Below are positions 1-7,792 of a stretch of DNA of 64,000 nucleotides, one piece after another. How positions within the stretch are numbered: position 1 is the first letter of the stretch; every line of letters begins with the position of its first letter. The DNA is from Vreelandella sp042466685 (GTDB lineage Bacteria > Pseudomonadota > Gammaproteobacteria > Pseudomonadales > Halomonadaceae). Made by a program: the position numbers and the translations under genes. The DNA lies in NCBI RefSeq assembly GCF_042466685.1, contig NZ_CP170448.1, forward strand, positions 930,001-994,000. The letters are read 5' to 3'. Under the pieces are notes generated by a model, which was given only the letters and a program-made list of their open reading frames with translations, was not told where the DNA came from and made no database searches.

Positions 1-2
1 GC

Positions 3-569
3 CACAAGCGCATAGACTCATTGGCGAAGCAGTTAAATGTGAGGCCGCAGTGGCTTATCCTGGAGCAAGGCCCCATGGTAGAGGGCGTGCAAGATGAGGT
101 GGTGCTACACAAGACGGAGCTATACGAAGAAGAGGGTGAAATACCGCCCGATGAGATTGAGGTGCCTTTTTTTCGTGAGGTTGAAATGGCAGCAGGAAGC
201 GGAAGAACCCAGGTAATAGAAAATCACGGCCGCACAATGCGATTTAGCCTTCAACGTTTGGCCAGGGCAAATGTCCAGCCTTGTAACGCTGGTTGCGCCA
301 CGGTTACCGGTAATTCTATGGAGCCTATAATTATAGATGGCTCGCCTATCGGTATCGATAAAGGCTGCCGCCACATAATTGATGGGAAGATATACGCGCT
401 CGACCATGACGGCATGCTTCGGGTCAAAAAACTCTACCGCTTACCACTTAACCGCATGCGCGTAGTCAGCGAAAATCACGAGGAATTTCCGGAGGAAGTG
501 TATTCGATGGGGGATCCAGAAGCACCGAAGATAATTGGGCGTGTATTCTGGTGGGAAACTTTTTCGTAA
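3..569 (+). CDS. S24-family phage repressor (CI/LexA-like), 5' truncated by window edge
   Basis: The frame is open to base 3, and the residues before the first possible start (TTG at 21) still read like the end of a helix-turn-helix domain, so the true start lies outside the window. The visible part is the linker plus the S24 peptidase domain. Counting from the TTG, an Ala58-Gly59 autocleavage pair precedes the domain, Ser99 lies in a G-N-S-M-E-P nucleophile motif, and the general-base lysine is at about 136. Such proteins dimerise on operator DNA and cleave themselves when RecA is activated by DNA damage. The neighbouring fibre and spike genes support a prophage or tailocin context. Base composition is AT-richer than the chromosomal genes downstream. 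The family is clear; which genes it represses is inference. Confidence 0.85.
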   Translation, partial: HKRIDSLAKQLNVRPQWLILEQGPMVEGVQDEVVLHKTELYEEEGEIPPDEIEVPFFREVEMAAGSGRTQVIENHGRTMRFSLQRLARANVQPCNAGCATVTGNSMEPIIIDGSPIGIDKGCRHIIDGKIYALDHDGMLRVKKLYRLPLNRMRVVSENHEEFPEEVYSMGDPEAPKIIGRVFWWETFS

Positions 570-585
570 CAAGTCTTTTTGTATG

Positions 586-613
586 AAAACCGCCCTTTGA
601 GGCGGTTTTTTTT
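586..613 (+). terminator. Rho-independent terminator after the repressor gene
   Basis: A 9-bp perfect stem (AAAACCGCC at 586-594 with GGCGGTTTT at 601-609), a 6-nt loop and a following T-run sit 17 nt after the repressor stop codon. This separates the repressor from the leader RNA and tail genes. Confidence 0.9.
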
Positions 614-677
614 CGACTGCAATTCAAGCAATTACATTTTTTTCTTGCCTGGATTATATAAGCAGCTTGTGTTTTGC

Positions 678-705
678 TTGATATTACAATTTTTTCTTGT
701 ATAGT
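678..705 (+). promoter_or_regulatory. Sigma-70-type promoter candidate for the leader RNA
   Basis: TTGATA (678-683) and TATAGT (700-705) are separated by 16 bp. Transcription would run rightward through the boxA at 752 and the long non-coding leader towards the tail-fibre gene. No other equally good hexamer pair was seen just upstream of the leader. Confidence 0.55.
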
Positions 706-751
706 TAGGCTTATTGCAAGCAGCATGACCCGCACCACCGGGCAACGTGGA

Positions 752-764
752 TGCTCTTTAACAA
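752..764 (+). promoter_or_regulatory. boxA-like antitermination site
   Basis: TGCTCTTTAACAA at 752-764 is the same as the boxA core of bacterial rRNA operon leaders, which binds NusB/NusE and makes RNA polymerase termination-resistant. It lies about 45 nt after the predicted transcription start. No rRNA follows, so this points to phage use of host antitermination machinery. Confidence 0.6.
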
Positions 765-1137
765 TTCGATAAGCCTAGCCGCCCGTAGGGGATTGCATCT
801 CACAAGAGGTTGTTAGGAATACGCCGCCCAGGGCTGTCGAAATGCTGGGAATGGTGAAAGGGCCGCGCTGACTGCACAGTGGAATATATGTCTGTGCACT
901 CGGCAGAGAATAGAGCGAATTGCCGACCGCCAGGGGGGCAGACTTGGCAAACAAGCTCGGTTATCAGTCAACGCTAAACCAGCCTCCATTGCAGGGGCTG
1001 CCGAATCAACAGCAGTAAGTTGCGCCTGACCCGCAGCAATATAACGATTTGAAGACGAAGTGCCTATTTAACCTATATTCACCATACAGTTTCTCTCAAA
1101 ACAGCATCTTACGATGGCAAATTAAACCGAGCCAAGA

Positions 1138-1149
1138 TAAGGAGGTGAT
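1138..1149 (+). promoter_or_regulatory. Perfect 12-nt anti-anti-Shine-Dalgarno tract without an ORF
   Basis: TAAGGAGGTGAT is fully complementary to the universal 3' end of 16S rRNA. No start codon lies within the usual 5-13 nt. The nearest ATG (1169) is 19 nt away and opens only a 5-codon frame. The downstream tail gene has its own ordinary AGGAG at about 1281. Confidence 0.6.
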
Positions 1150-1292
1150 AGCACCCTAAACCTAGCCCATGCAGGTAATCAACTGAATAAAGACCACTAT
1201 TATATCCCGCGTTTATTTTAAATCGGGGAATGCATGAACACTAAACCTATCTATACTTAAGCAATACTAAGCCTAAGCAATAGGAGAATTTT

Positions 1293-2366
1293 ATGAGCGT
1301 AGTCCGTATTAACGAAACCCAGCCTCTTTCCGGTGCCATTACAGATCTGCCCGACAACATTTACGGCAATTACAACAGCCCCCTGTATCAGTTGATACAG
1401 GGAGGGCTACGTAATCAGCCAACCACTGACCCTAACCCCATTTTATTTCTTCAGAAGTACTCGTCTGCTAACCGCAACCAGAATTCATCGGAATGGGAAC
1501 AAGGTGGGCTTTACTCACAGTTAACTAAGGTTACCGGTAACGCATACGGTGCCGCAATCACTGGAAATGCCCGAGTCACTGGTGGATCCGGAGACTCCAT
1601 CGGGATTCATGCTCGCTGTTCTCGGGTAGCCCCAGGTGGTCGCGGATATGCTCTTTGGGGATATTTTTCCGGCCCAGTGCAGAGTAGTGAAGCTAGCCAT
1701 GCAGCTGAACTTAATGCCAACGTAGCCTATGACCCTGGATATGGCTCTAACCACCAGCTTGTCCGGGTATGCATGGCTGATCGATCAGCTGACACTAACC
1801 GATTCGGTAGCGCCCTGACTGTAGGCCGAAATACTAAAGGTGGAGATAACAACGGCTTTCATACCGGGCTTCGATTTGAAGCAGGTTCCATCGTACGCAG
1901 CACTGGAAATGATGGAGAGGCCATCCGTATAGATGCGCCAATTAATTCCTCTGGAAGCATCGGTGGCCTTCGCTTCGCCCGAGCTAATACCTCGCACGGC
2001 GGTGTATTCAAGTATGCCTTCAAAACAGATGAAGCGGTTTTCGCTGACAATGAAGTCGGGCGTCTTGGCGTCACACAGCGTCTTTCCTGGTACTCCAACG
2101 GAGCCCGTCGAGTTAGCTTGGTGGGGGGCAATACTACCCTCAGCATTACCGGAGGAGCCCTTAATATTGCCAATCCAGTAAGTGACACGGGATTACAAAT
2201 AGCCGGTACTAAAGTGCTGGGCCAACGCAAAGGCGGCTGGGGAGGAGTAAGCGGTACCACGAGTCGAGCGTCATTTAATACATCAAATGTCACAACTTCT
2301 CAATTGGCTGAGCGAGTTAAGGCCCTAATTGAAGACCTGACAGGTCATGGTCTAATTGGAGCTTAA
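1293..2366 (+). CDS. Phage tail fibre / tail-tip adhesin protein
   Basis: The 357-aa product is rich in Gly, Asn, Ser and Thr, as is usual for extended phage fibres. The last ~50 residues, from V-L-G-Q-R-K-G-G-W to the H-G-L-I-G terminus, follow the C-terminal pattern seen in many tail-fibre and minor structural proteins of Pseudomonas and Halomonas phages (T-T-x-Q-L-A-x-R-V-K-A-L-I-x-D-L). That region is probably a trimerisation module. The start follows AGGAG with a 6-nt spacer. It is the first gene after the long leader and lies one base from the next small ORF, so the two are likely co-translated. Receptor and precise position in the virion are unknown. Confidence 0.75.
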   Translation: MSVVRINETQPLSGAITDLPDNIYGNYNSPLYQLIQGGLRNQPTTDPNPILFLQKYSSANRNQNSSEWEQGGLYSQLTKVTGNAYGAAITGNARVTGGSGDSIGIHARCSRVAPGGRGYALWGYFSGPVQSSEASHAAELNANVAYDPGYGSNHQLVRVCMADRSADTNRFGSALTVGRNTKGGDNNGFHTGLRFEAGSIVRSTGNDGEAIRIDAPINSSGSIGGLRFARANTSHGGVFKYAFKTDEAVFADNEVGRLGVTQRLSWYSNGARRVSLVGGNTTLSITGGALNIANPVSDTGLQIAGTKVLGQRKGGWGGVSGTTSRASFNTSNVTTSQLAERVKALIEDLTGHGLIGA

Positions 2367-2367
2367 T

Positions 2368-2499
2368 ATGAACGAGATAGAGAAGATACGTGCAGTAAGT
2401 GAGTTTCTCATGCGCTGTGATTTGAAGGGCCACGAAGTACCCTACTTCAACGAAGCCATGCAGTACCTGAAAGAACTGTCTGAAAAAAATCAGCAGTAA
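2368..2499 (+). CDS. Small phage protein, 43 aa
   Basis: ATG at 2368 begins one base after the TAA of the tail-fibre gene, and the frame runs 43 codons to TAA at 2497. The peptide is charged and predicted helical (starts M-N-E-I-E-K-I-R, ends L-S-E-K-N-Q-Q), with no signal peptide or membrane segment. The tight spacing argues for translational coupling to the fibre gene. A role as fibre chaperone or accessory factor is a guess from position only. Confidence 0.6.
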   Translation: MNEIEKIRAVSEFLMRCDLKGHEVPYFNEAMQYLKELSEKNQQ

Positions 2500-2763
2500 A
2501 TGAAGAGTAATACGTGTAAGCAAGGGCGTCTTTAATTGACATTATTAGCTGCTTAGACTAATTGAAGGGTATGAAATAATGTAGATTATATGGTCTATGA
2601 CATAAAGCAGCTTACATAATCGGATATGATTTTAGTTGCGTATAATTTAATGCGCTGTGAATTGATGTTTTATCCAGATTATTGAGCTTCTTTACAACAC
2701 TTCTGTCTTTTTTTAGACGACAAAAAATCATTATCATTAACGCAATATATGAAGGAAAAATAG
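2500..2763. promoter_or_regulatory. AT-rich gap with promoter-like elements before the tailspike gene
   Basis: The gap is strongly AT-rich. It contains a perfect TATAAT at 2641-2646, with only a weak -35, and a TTGACA at 2537-2542. Either could give the tailspike gene its own promoter. No coding frame was seen. Confidence 0.35.
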
Positions 2764-4515
2764 ATGAATAATAGCAAATCTCGCGATAATAAACTTGAAG
2801 AATTGGATGGTGCTGCGACGAGAAGTGTCAGCAACTTAGCGGATAGTATTAGCTCTGCAGAGGTTACTACGTCTACTGGTACTCAAACAGTTCTTGAGGC
2901 GTTAGATACTAGGTGGAACGTGCTCGTTAAAGGAGGTGAATCCCCCCGCCCACTTGATGAACAACTAGCTGAAGCTATGTATGTAGAAAACTTCGGTGCA
3001 GTGGGCGATAACGTTACTGACGATACGGCTAGCTTGCAACTGGCATTAGATAGTGGTGAAGATGTATACCTTTCCTCCGGAAAAACGTATCTTATTTCTG
3101 ATACTCTGAGCATGACAACACCTAACCAACGTTTCGGTGGCAATGGTACTATTAATTTTAAAATTGCCAATAACGAACCCTCTCGACCAGCTGTATACTT
3201 AGCCAAGGGTGCCGATAAAGCTATCTTATGTGTACGTGCAGTTAACCACAATGGTCAGAATCATGGCCCTATTAACGACCGTGGTGGGCACCTAATTTGG
3301 GCTTCTGCTATCTTCTTGGAGGCTGATGAGTGCGAAGCTCGTAACGTTACTGTTCTTAACGGTGCGGATAATGGTATCGCAGTTTGCCGTATTGAAAATG
3401 ATACTATTATCGCTGGCGCGCCGCGTATGGTGCGAGTTACTGGTTGTCGCGGTTCTAACTGCGGTTGCGCAACTGGCTTGAAAGAGCTAATTGATGGTGT
3501 GCCTACGCCTCGTGGTCGCCTTGGCGCGGCGGTCGATATTGGTTCAGGCAATAACTGCATCGTTTCTGACTGCTTAGATGAAGGCTCTTATATTGGTTTC
3601 ATTCTAGATTTAGGTGCTGGAGCCCAAGCAGTATTCAGTAACTGTATTGCCTATGCTACTAAGCGCGACTATGACTGGACTGGTACAACTGAGTCCGGTA
3701 CTGGTTTTTACATTGGAGGATCAGATAGTCACATAGTCAATTGCCAGGCCTTTTTCTGTGAGAATGATGGCTTTTGGTTCGATGCAATTGCTTCTTATAC
3801 TTCCGGCACTAACTTGATGTCTTATGGCTGTAAACGTCATGGTTACCGTATTGACAATGACTTTGCCACTTTCACATCCTGCGTTGCAAAAGCTAATAGT
3901 CAAGACCCTGAAGCCTTCGGTGTTGGTTATCTAATTGGTGGCCCGAGGAATAAGGCTTTTGTTACATTTCTTGGTTGTATGGCTTTCCAGAATCATAAAG
4001 TAGGTTTTTACATTCCTTCGGGTGTCACTAACGCGACACCAACGCTGATTGGTGGCCGTTACGAAGGCTTAATCGCTAACGTCCTTAATGATGGCGCCAA
4101 TTCCAAGATTGGTTCGCTTATGTCTAACAACGGCAATATGGGGGCTGGCACTACAGAGCCAGAAGCTTCCGGCTTTCACGTTGCCGGAAAGAAAATGGCT
4201 GGTAATTTAGGCGATACGGGAAACGCTGGCCAATTTGCTATTAGCCCAGAAAATTCCAACTCAAAGCGTCTCTCTTTTGAGTATGACGACACTGCCAATA
4301 TGGCACGCATTCAAGCTATAGAAGCAGGCATTTCACATCGTATCTTACAGATTAATCCATACGGTGGACATGTTACGGTCGGCAAGGGGACGTTTGATAA
4401 TACTCTGGTTCTAAACAATCATTACCTATGGGTAGACTCCAGCAGTCGATTACGTATTAGCTATGGGCCTCCTGCTTCAGACAATGCTGGAGCAGTCGTT
4501 GGCTCACAAGCCTAA
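2764..4515 (+). CDS. Phage tailspike, right-handed beta-helix depolymerase-like
   Basis: The 583-aa product has a head-binding or linker N terminus (residues 1-75). It is followed at about 76-100 by the F-G-A-V-G-D-x-x-T-D-D-T segment that opens pectate-lyase/beta-helix tailspikes. Long repetitive Gly/Asn/Cys-rich strands typical of the helix run to about residue 450, then a C-terminal trimerisation-like region. Such proteins usually bind and often cleave capsule or O-antigen. The catalytic residues cannot be identified by eye. Codon use is T/A-ending and unlike the chromosomal genes beyond 4.7 kb, consistent with phage origin. RBS GAAGGAAAAA precedes the ATG. Confidence 0.85.
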   Translation: MNNSKSRDNKLEELDGAATRSVSNLADSISSAEVTTSTGTQTVLEALDTRWNVLVKGGESPRPLDEQLAEAMYVENFGAVGDNVTDDTASLQLALDSGEDVYLSSGKTYLISDTLSMTTPNQRFGGNGTINFKIANNEPSRPAVYLAKGADKAILCVRAVNHNGQNHGPINDRGGHLIWASAIFLEADECEARNVTVLNGADNGIAVCRIENDTIIAGAPRMVRVTGCRGSNCGCATGLKELIDGVPTPRGRLGAAVDIGSGNNCIVSDCLDEGSYIGFILDLGAGAQAVFSNCIAYATKRDYDWTGTTESGTGFYIGGSDSHIVNCQAFFCENDGFWFDAIASYTSGTNLMSYGCKRHGYRIDNDFATFTSCVAKANSQDPEAFGVGYLIGGPRNKAFVTFLGCMAFQNHKVGFYIPSGVTNATPTLIGGRYEGLIANVLNDGANSKIGSLMSNNGNMGAGTTEPEASGFHVAGKKMAGNLGDTGNAGQFAISPENSNSKRLSFEYDDTANMARIQAIEAGISHRILQINPYGGHVTVGKGTFDNTLVLNNHYLWVDSSSRLRISYGPPASDNAGAVVGSQA

Positions 4516-4546
4516 CTAGGAGCCTATTTAGTAGTTTTGAGGTGGC

Positions 4547-4572
4547 CCCGGGGGGCTTTAGCACCCCCCGGG
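4547..4572 (+). terminator. Strong GC hairpin after tailspike gene
   Basis: CCCGGGGGG (4547-4555) pairs with CCCCCCGGG (4564-4572) around an 8-nt loop, about 30 nt after the tailspike stop. There is no clear T-run, so it may be a weak or Rho-assisted terminator. It also lies near the boundary between phage-like and chromosomal composition. Confidence 0.5.
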
Positions 4573-4748
4573 TTAATGTGGTTTGGCCATCGCTAAGCGT
4601 GCTTTTTCGTCCTAACGTGGCACATAGGGTTTCATTCGTGATCTTGCCATGGTAACCAATTAGTGGCACTAGCTAATTTGCCGATATTAAGGTAACAAAA
4701 TAGTGGGTGATGACGCGCTGATAATACTCTTGTCGCTGTCTGCTTCAC

Positions 4749-5273
4749 CTATTCCACGTCGTTACCTAGCGCCTTTAAGCGCTCAGAGCTAAGGGCGATG
4801 TCCTCATTTTTATTAACCCCAATACCTTGATCAATGATGCCTTGGGCAATGCGTTTGGCGTCGTCTAGCGAGTGCATCACGTAGGTGCCGCACTGAAACT
4901 CATTGAGCTCTGGGATCTCTTCCATACGATTAACCGCCAGTACATCACGCATGGCCGCGTGCCACGCTTCGCCGACGCGCTCTTCCGTTGGGCTGCCCAG
5001 TAGGCTCATATAAAACCCGGTACGGCAGCCCATGGGCGAAATATCAATAATTTCGACGCTGTCGCTATTCAAGTGATTGCGCATAAAGCCAGCAAATAAG
5101 TGTTCCAGCGTATGGATGCCTTTTTCACCCATCATGTCTTCATTGGGCTTGTTAAAGCGCAAGTCGAACACGGTAATGGTGTCGCCGGAAGGCGAGTGCA
5201 TGGTTTTGGCAACCCGCACCGCGGGGGCGTCCATGATCGTATGGTCAACGGTAAAACTATCCAGTAATGGCAT
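4749..5273 (-). CDS. luxS: S-ribosylhomocysteine lyase LuxS
   Basis: LuxS converts S-ribosylhomocysteine to homocysteine and DPD, the precursor of autoinducer-2, in the activated methyl cycle. The 174-aa product has the metal ligands His54 and His58 in H-T-L-E-H, Cys128 in F-Q-C-G, and the catalytic Cys83 in M-G-C-R-T-G-F. Its length matches the family. AGGAG lies 6 nt before the ATG. It is 79 nt downstream of hisI on the same strand and could be read from the hisI promoter. Confidence 0.97.
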   Translation of the reverse strand: MPLLDSFTVDHTIMDAPAVRVAKTMHSPSGDTITVFDLRFNKPNEDMMGEKGIHTLEHLFAGFMRNHLNSDSVEIIDISPMGCRTGFYMSLLGSPTEERVGEAWHAAMRDVLAVNRMEEIPELNEFQCGTYVMHSLDDAKRIAQGIIDQGIGVNKNEDIALSSERLKALGNDVE

Positions 5274-5352
5274 GTTGTCTCCTTGCTGAGTTATACCTCT
5301 TCAGTTGGGCAACGACTCAGTGTGTGTCACTTCCCATTAGATGGCTTGTAAA

Positions 5353-5766
5353 TTAATGGTTCAACGGCGCGGTGATAACCTCGACTGTCTCGCGGTGGAT
5401 GGCGTTGTAGAAGCAGCTGGGTCGTCCAGTGTGGCAGGCAGGGCCCTGCTGGTCGACCTTCAGCAGCACTGCATCGCCGTCGCAGTCTAGCCGTGCCTCT
5501 ACCAAGCGCTGGCGATTGCCGGAACTCTCGCCCTTGCGCCATAGGGTTTGCCGCGAGCGAGACCAGTAGCATACTTGCCCCCTGTGAAGCGTTTCGCTTA
5601 GCGCTGCGTGGTTCATCCAAGCCAGCATCAGTACTTCGCCGCTATCGTACTGCTGAGCGATAGCGGTGATCAGGCCGTCAGCGTTCCAGGGTATAGATTC
5701 GATCACCGCTGCCAGCGGACGGCATTCACCACGCTCGGCATTCTCTAGCTCTATCCAAATGTTCAT
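5353..5766 (-). CDS. hisI: Phosphoribosyl-AMP cyclohydrolase (stand-alone HisI)
   Basis: HisI opens the purine ring of phosphoribosyl-AMP in histidine biosynthesis and needs zinc and magnesium. At 137 aa it is a single-domain HisI without the HisE fusion. The metal residues are intact: D-C-D-G-D at 94-98, Cys111-His112 and Cys118. No other his genes are nearby, which fits a second, regulated copy rather than the housekeeping one. A candidate Zur box sits 26 bp upstream of the start. Zur-controlled hisI paralogues are described in other proteobacteria; that this is one is inference. Confidence 0.9.
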   Translation of the reverse strand: MNIWIELENAERGECRPLAAVIESIPWNADGLITAIAQQYDSGEVLMLAWMNHAALSETLHRGQVCYWSRSRQTLWRKGESSGNRQRLVEARLDCDGDAVLLKVDQQGPACHTGRPSCFYNAIHRETVEVITAPLNH

Positions 5767-5791
5767 CGGTGGCTCGCATTGCTAAAAGATA

Positions 5792-5803
5792 ATGTTATAA
5801 CAT
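5792..5803. promoter_or_regulatory. Candidate Zur-type operator between hisI and frmA-like gene
   Basis: ATGTTATAACAT is a perfect 12-bp palindrome inside an AT-rich stretch. Its GTTATAAC core resembles the gammaproteobacterial Zur motif (ATGTTATA-n-TATAACAT), though it lacks the full-length spacing. It is 26 bp from the hisI start and 77-80 bp from the divergent dehydrogenase start, so it could serve both. Confidence 0.45.
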
Positions 5804-5879
5804 ATCATAATTGATACCTTGGGCATCAAGGTTTACTAGGGGCAAAACACATTAATACCCAGTCCAACCACTGGAGAGG

Positions 5880-7067
5880 ATGATGAAAACACGTGCTGCT
5901 ATTGCCTGGGAGCCAAATCGACCACTTGAAATCGAGGAGATCGATTTGGAAGGCCCCAAACCGGGTGAAGTCTTGGTCAGAATTGTCACCACAAGCCTGT
6001 GCCATACCGATATGTTCACGCTGTCTGGAAAAGACCCTGAAGGAAACTTCCCATGTGTTTTGGGGCATGAGGGCGTGGGGATTGTTGAGGAGATCGGGCG
6101 CGGGGTCACATCGGTGGCGCCTGGTGACCATATTATCCCGCTCTATACACCAGAGGATCCGAACTGCGCCTATATCCGCTCTGGCAAAACCAATCTTAGT
6201 CAGACAATTCGTAAAACCCAGGGGCTGGGGCTAATGCCGGATGGCACCAGCCGTTTCTCCTACAAAGGCAAAATGCTGCATCACTACATGGGAACGAGTA
6301 CCTTTAGTGAATACACGGTTCTGCCTGAGATTGCCGTTGCCAAGATCAGCCGTGATGCTCCGTTGGCAAAGGCGAGTGTGATGGGGTGTGCGATACCCAC
6401 CGGCATGGGCGCCGTCAGGAATACCGCCAAGGTCAAGCCAGGCGATACGGTAGCGGTATTTGGGCTGGGCGCTGTTGGTATGGCCGTTATTCAAGGCGCC
6501 AAGCTTCAGGGCGCTGGGCGGATCATTGGCATTGATGTTAATCCAGCCAAGTTTCCACTTGCTTTATCTCTGGGGGCTACCGAATGTCTCGACCCGAATG
6601 AATACAGTGAGCCGCTGCACGAAGTGATCATCGAAATGACTAACGGTGGCGTGGACTTCTCCTTCGAAGCCGTTGGCAACGTTCGCTTAATGCGGGCGGC
6701 GCTTGAGTGCTGCCATAAAGGGTGGGGCGAAAGCATCATCATTGGGGTTGCCGGGGCGGGGGAAGAGATTTCGACCCGGCCTTTCCAGCTGGTTACCGGG
6801 CGCGTTTGGCGAGGTAGTGCGTTTGGCGGGGTGCTGGGGCGTTCCGAGCTTCCGGGCATGGTCGATGAGTGGTTGTCGGGACGTTTCGATGTTGATCCCT
6901 ACATTACGCACAATATGACGCACGACCATATCAACACAGCATTTGACCTGCTGCGCAGCGGCGAGGCGATTCGATCGGTTATGCACTATCAGCCCCAGGA
7001 AACAATGACAGAGCCCTTGCCGGGAAAGATTATCGGAGAGCAGTTTACTCAGTCTCAGCCTGCTTGA
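5880..7067 (+). CDS. frmA: Class III alcohol dehydrogenase / S-(hydroxymethyl)glutathione dehydrogenase lacking structural-zinc cysteines
   Basis: This zinc-dependent MDR enzyme oxidises the formaldehyde-glutathione adduct with NAD. Catalytic zinc residues are kept: Cys41, His63-Glu64 and Cys170. The Rossmann motif G-L-G-A-V-G is at 195-200, and the glutathione-binding S-G-K-T-N-L...I-R-x-T-Q-G region is recognisable. The structural-zinc lobe, normally four Cys in C-x2-C-x2-C-x7-C, reads Asp93, Cys96, Ile99 and Ser107, so only one cysteine remains. A ~24-residue C-terminal tail exceeds the usual ~370 aa. Start: GGAGAG abuts the first of two ATG codons, so the second (5883) is likely used. Divergent from hisI across a Zur-like palindrome. 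Confidence 0.88.
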   Translation: MMKTRAAIAWEPNRPLEIEEIDLEGPKPGEVLVRIVTTSLCHTDMFTLSGKDPEGNFPCVLGHEGVGIVEEIGRGVTSVAPGDHIIPLYTPEDPNCAYIRSGKTNLSQTIRKTQGLGLMPDGTSRFSYKGKMLHHYMGTSTFSEYTVLPEIAVAKISRDAPLAKASVMGCAIPTGMGAVRNTAKVKPGDTVAVFGLGAVGMAVIQGAKLQGAGRIIGIDVNPAKFPLALSLGATECLDPNEYSEPLHEVIIEMTNGGVDFSFEAVGNVRLMRAALECCHKGWGESIIIGVAGAGEEISTRPFQLVTGRVWRGSAFGGVLGRSELPGMVDEWLSGRFDVDPYITHNMTHDHINTAFDLLRSGEAIRSVMHYQPQETMTEPLPGKIIGEQFTQSQPA

Positions 7068-7085
7068 GGGTAATAGGCGGCTTAG

Positions 7086-7598
7086 CTAGCCGCCTTGTTC
7101 AGGCTCTGGCTCGATGATTATTTCATGCTTCCGCCGCTCATTTTCCAGTGCTGCCAAGGCAATTTGGTAGCAATCTTCGATGTGGCGGTTGCCCATGTAC
7201 TTCATCGCGCTGAAGCTAATACCCCCTGCGACGGCGCTACCTACAAAAGGAACGAACTTAGCAACGCCTTTGGAGGCTACCTTGACGCCCATCCTGCTGA
7301 GCAGGGTCATAATAAGTGTCTTTGTAATGTATTTGCCCGCCATCTTGCTGCCTGTGTTCGAGATCACCGTCATCACAAATAGCTTGGACTCTGTATCCAG
7401 GTTCTCGATCTGTTCCGGCGTTAAGCCAAACTTTTGATTAATTTTGGGAATTAACCGCATCAAAATGGCCACATCTGAGCCAATATCTAAGCCCGGTATG
7501 GGTATAACCGCAGTGCCAGCAGAGAGGCTTGAGCTTTTCGTTACCATCGAACGGCATGACTGTTTAATGCCTTCGAGTTCTTCTATTGATTCAATCAT
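7086..7598 (-). CDS. Uncharacterised small membrane-associated protein (DUF697-like)
   Basis: The 170-aa product has two hydrophobic, Gly/Ala-rich segments. One is around residues 25-50 (G-T-A-V-I-P-I-P-G-L-D-I-G-S-D-V-A) and one around 110-130 (F-V-P-F-V-G-S-A-V-A-G-G-I-S). A charged C terminus ends E-P-E-P-E-Q-G-G. The arrangement resembles the DUF697/EcsC-like group of inner-membrane proteins, but this rests on overall pattern only. It is monocistronic, convergent with the dehydrogenase gene 18 bp away. Function unknown. Confidence 0.6.
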   Translation of the reverse strand: MIESIEELEGIKQSCRSMVTKSSSLSAGTAVIPIPGLDIGSDVAILMRLIPKINQKFGLTPEQIENLDTESKLFVMTVISNTGSKMAGKYITKTLIMTLLSRMGVKVASKGVAKFVPFVGSAVAGGISFSAMKYMGNRHIEDCYQIALAALENERRKHEIIIEPEPEQGG

Positions 7599-7792
7599 GA
7601 TGAGATCCTTTCATTTATTGCCTGCTTGATCGAGTGCTGGCTGTACCACTCCCTGGTTCACTTCCTTCCCTAGATACTAACATTCCTGACCGCTCTTCGA
7701 CGTCATTTGAGAATCGACTGTATTAAAGTCGTCGGCGAAGGTAAAAGTGTCAAACGGTATTTGGAAAGGCGAAACTGAAGCGGGAGGCTTGA

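Larger units (their letters stand above)
712..1292 (+). ncRNA. Long structured non-coding leader upstream of tail-fibre gene
   Basis: About 580 nt with no credible coding frame lie between the candidate promoter and the tail-fibre gene. Visible structure includes a boxA-like sequence (752-764), a hairpin with TGCACAG at 873-879 and CTGTGCA at 892-898, further short stems (CAGCC/GGCTG near 980-1000), and an anti-16S tract at 1138-1149. A mini-ORF of 8 codons (1234-1260) with a GGGGA upstream could be a leader peptide. A phage antitermination leader, comparable in principle to lambda nut or HK022 put sites, is the most economical reading. An independent small RNA is the alternative. No known RNA family was recognised. 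Confidence 0.4.

Noticed and set aside
752..764. boxA as the start of an rRNA operon
   Set aside because: No 16S-like sequence follows; the next genes are phage tail genes.
1859..2293. 144-aa minus-strand frame opposite the tail-fibre gene
   Set aside because: No RBS, no domain, and lies wholly within a well-supported coding frame.
1..4600. Diversity-generating retroelement acting on the tail fibre
   Set aside because: No reverse transcriptase or Avd gene and no template/variable repeat pair was seen in the window.
4516..4748. Prophage attachment site
   Set aside because: No direct-repeat partner or tRNA end can be shown without the left flank of the element.
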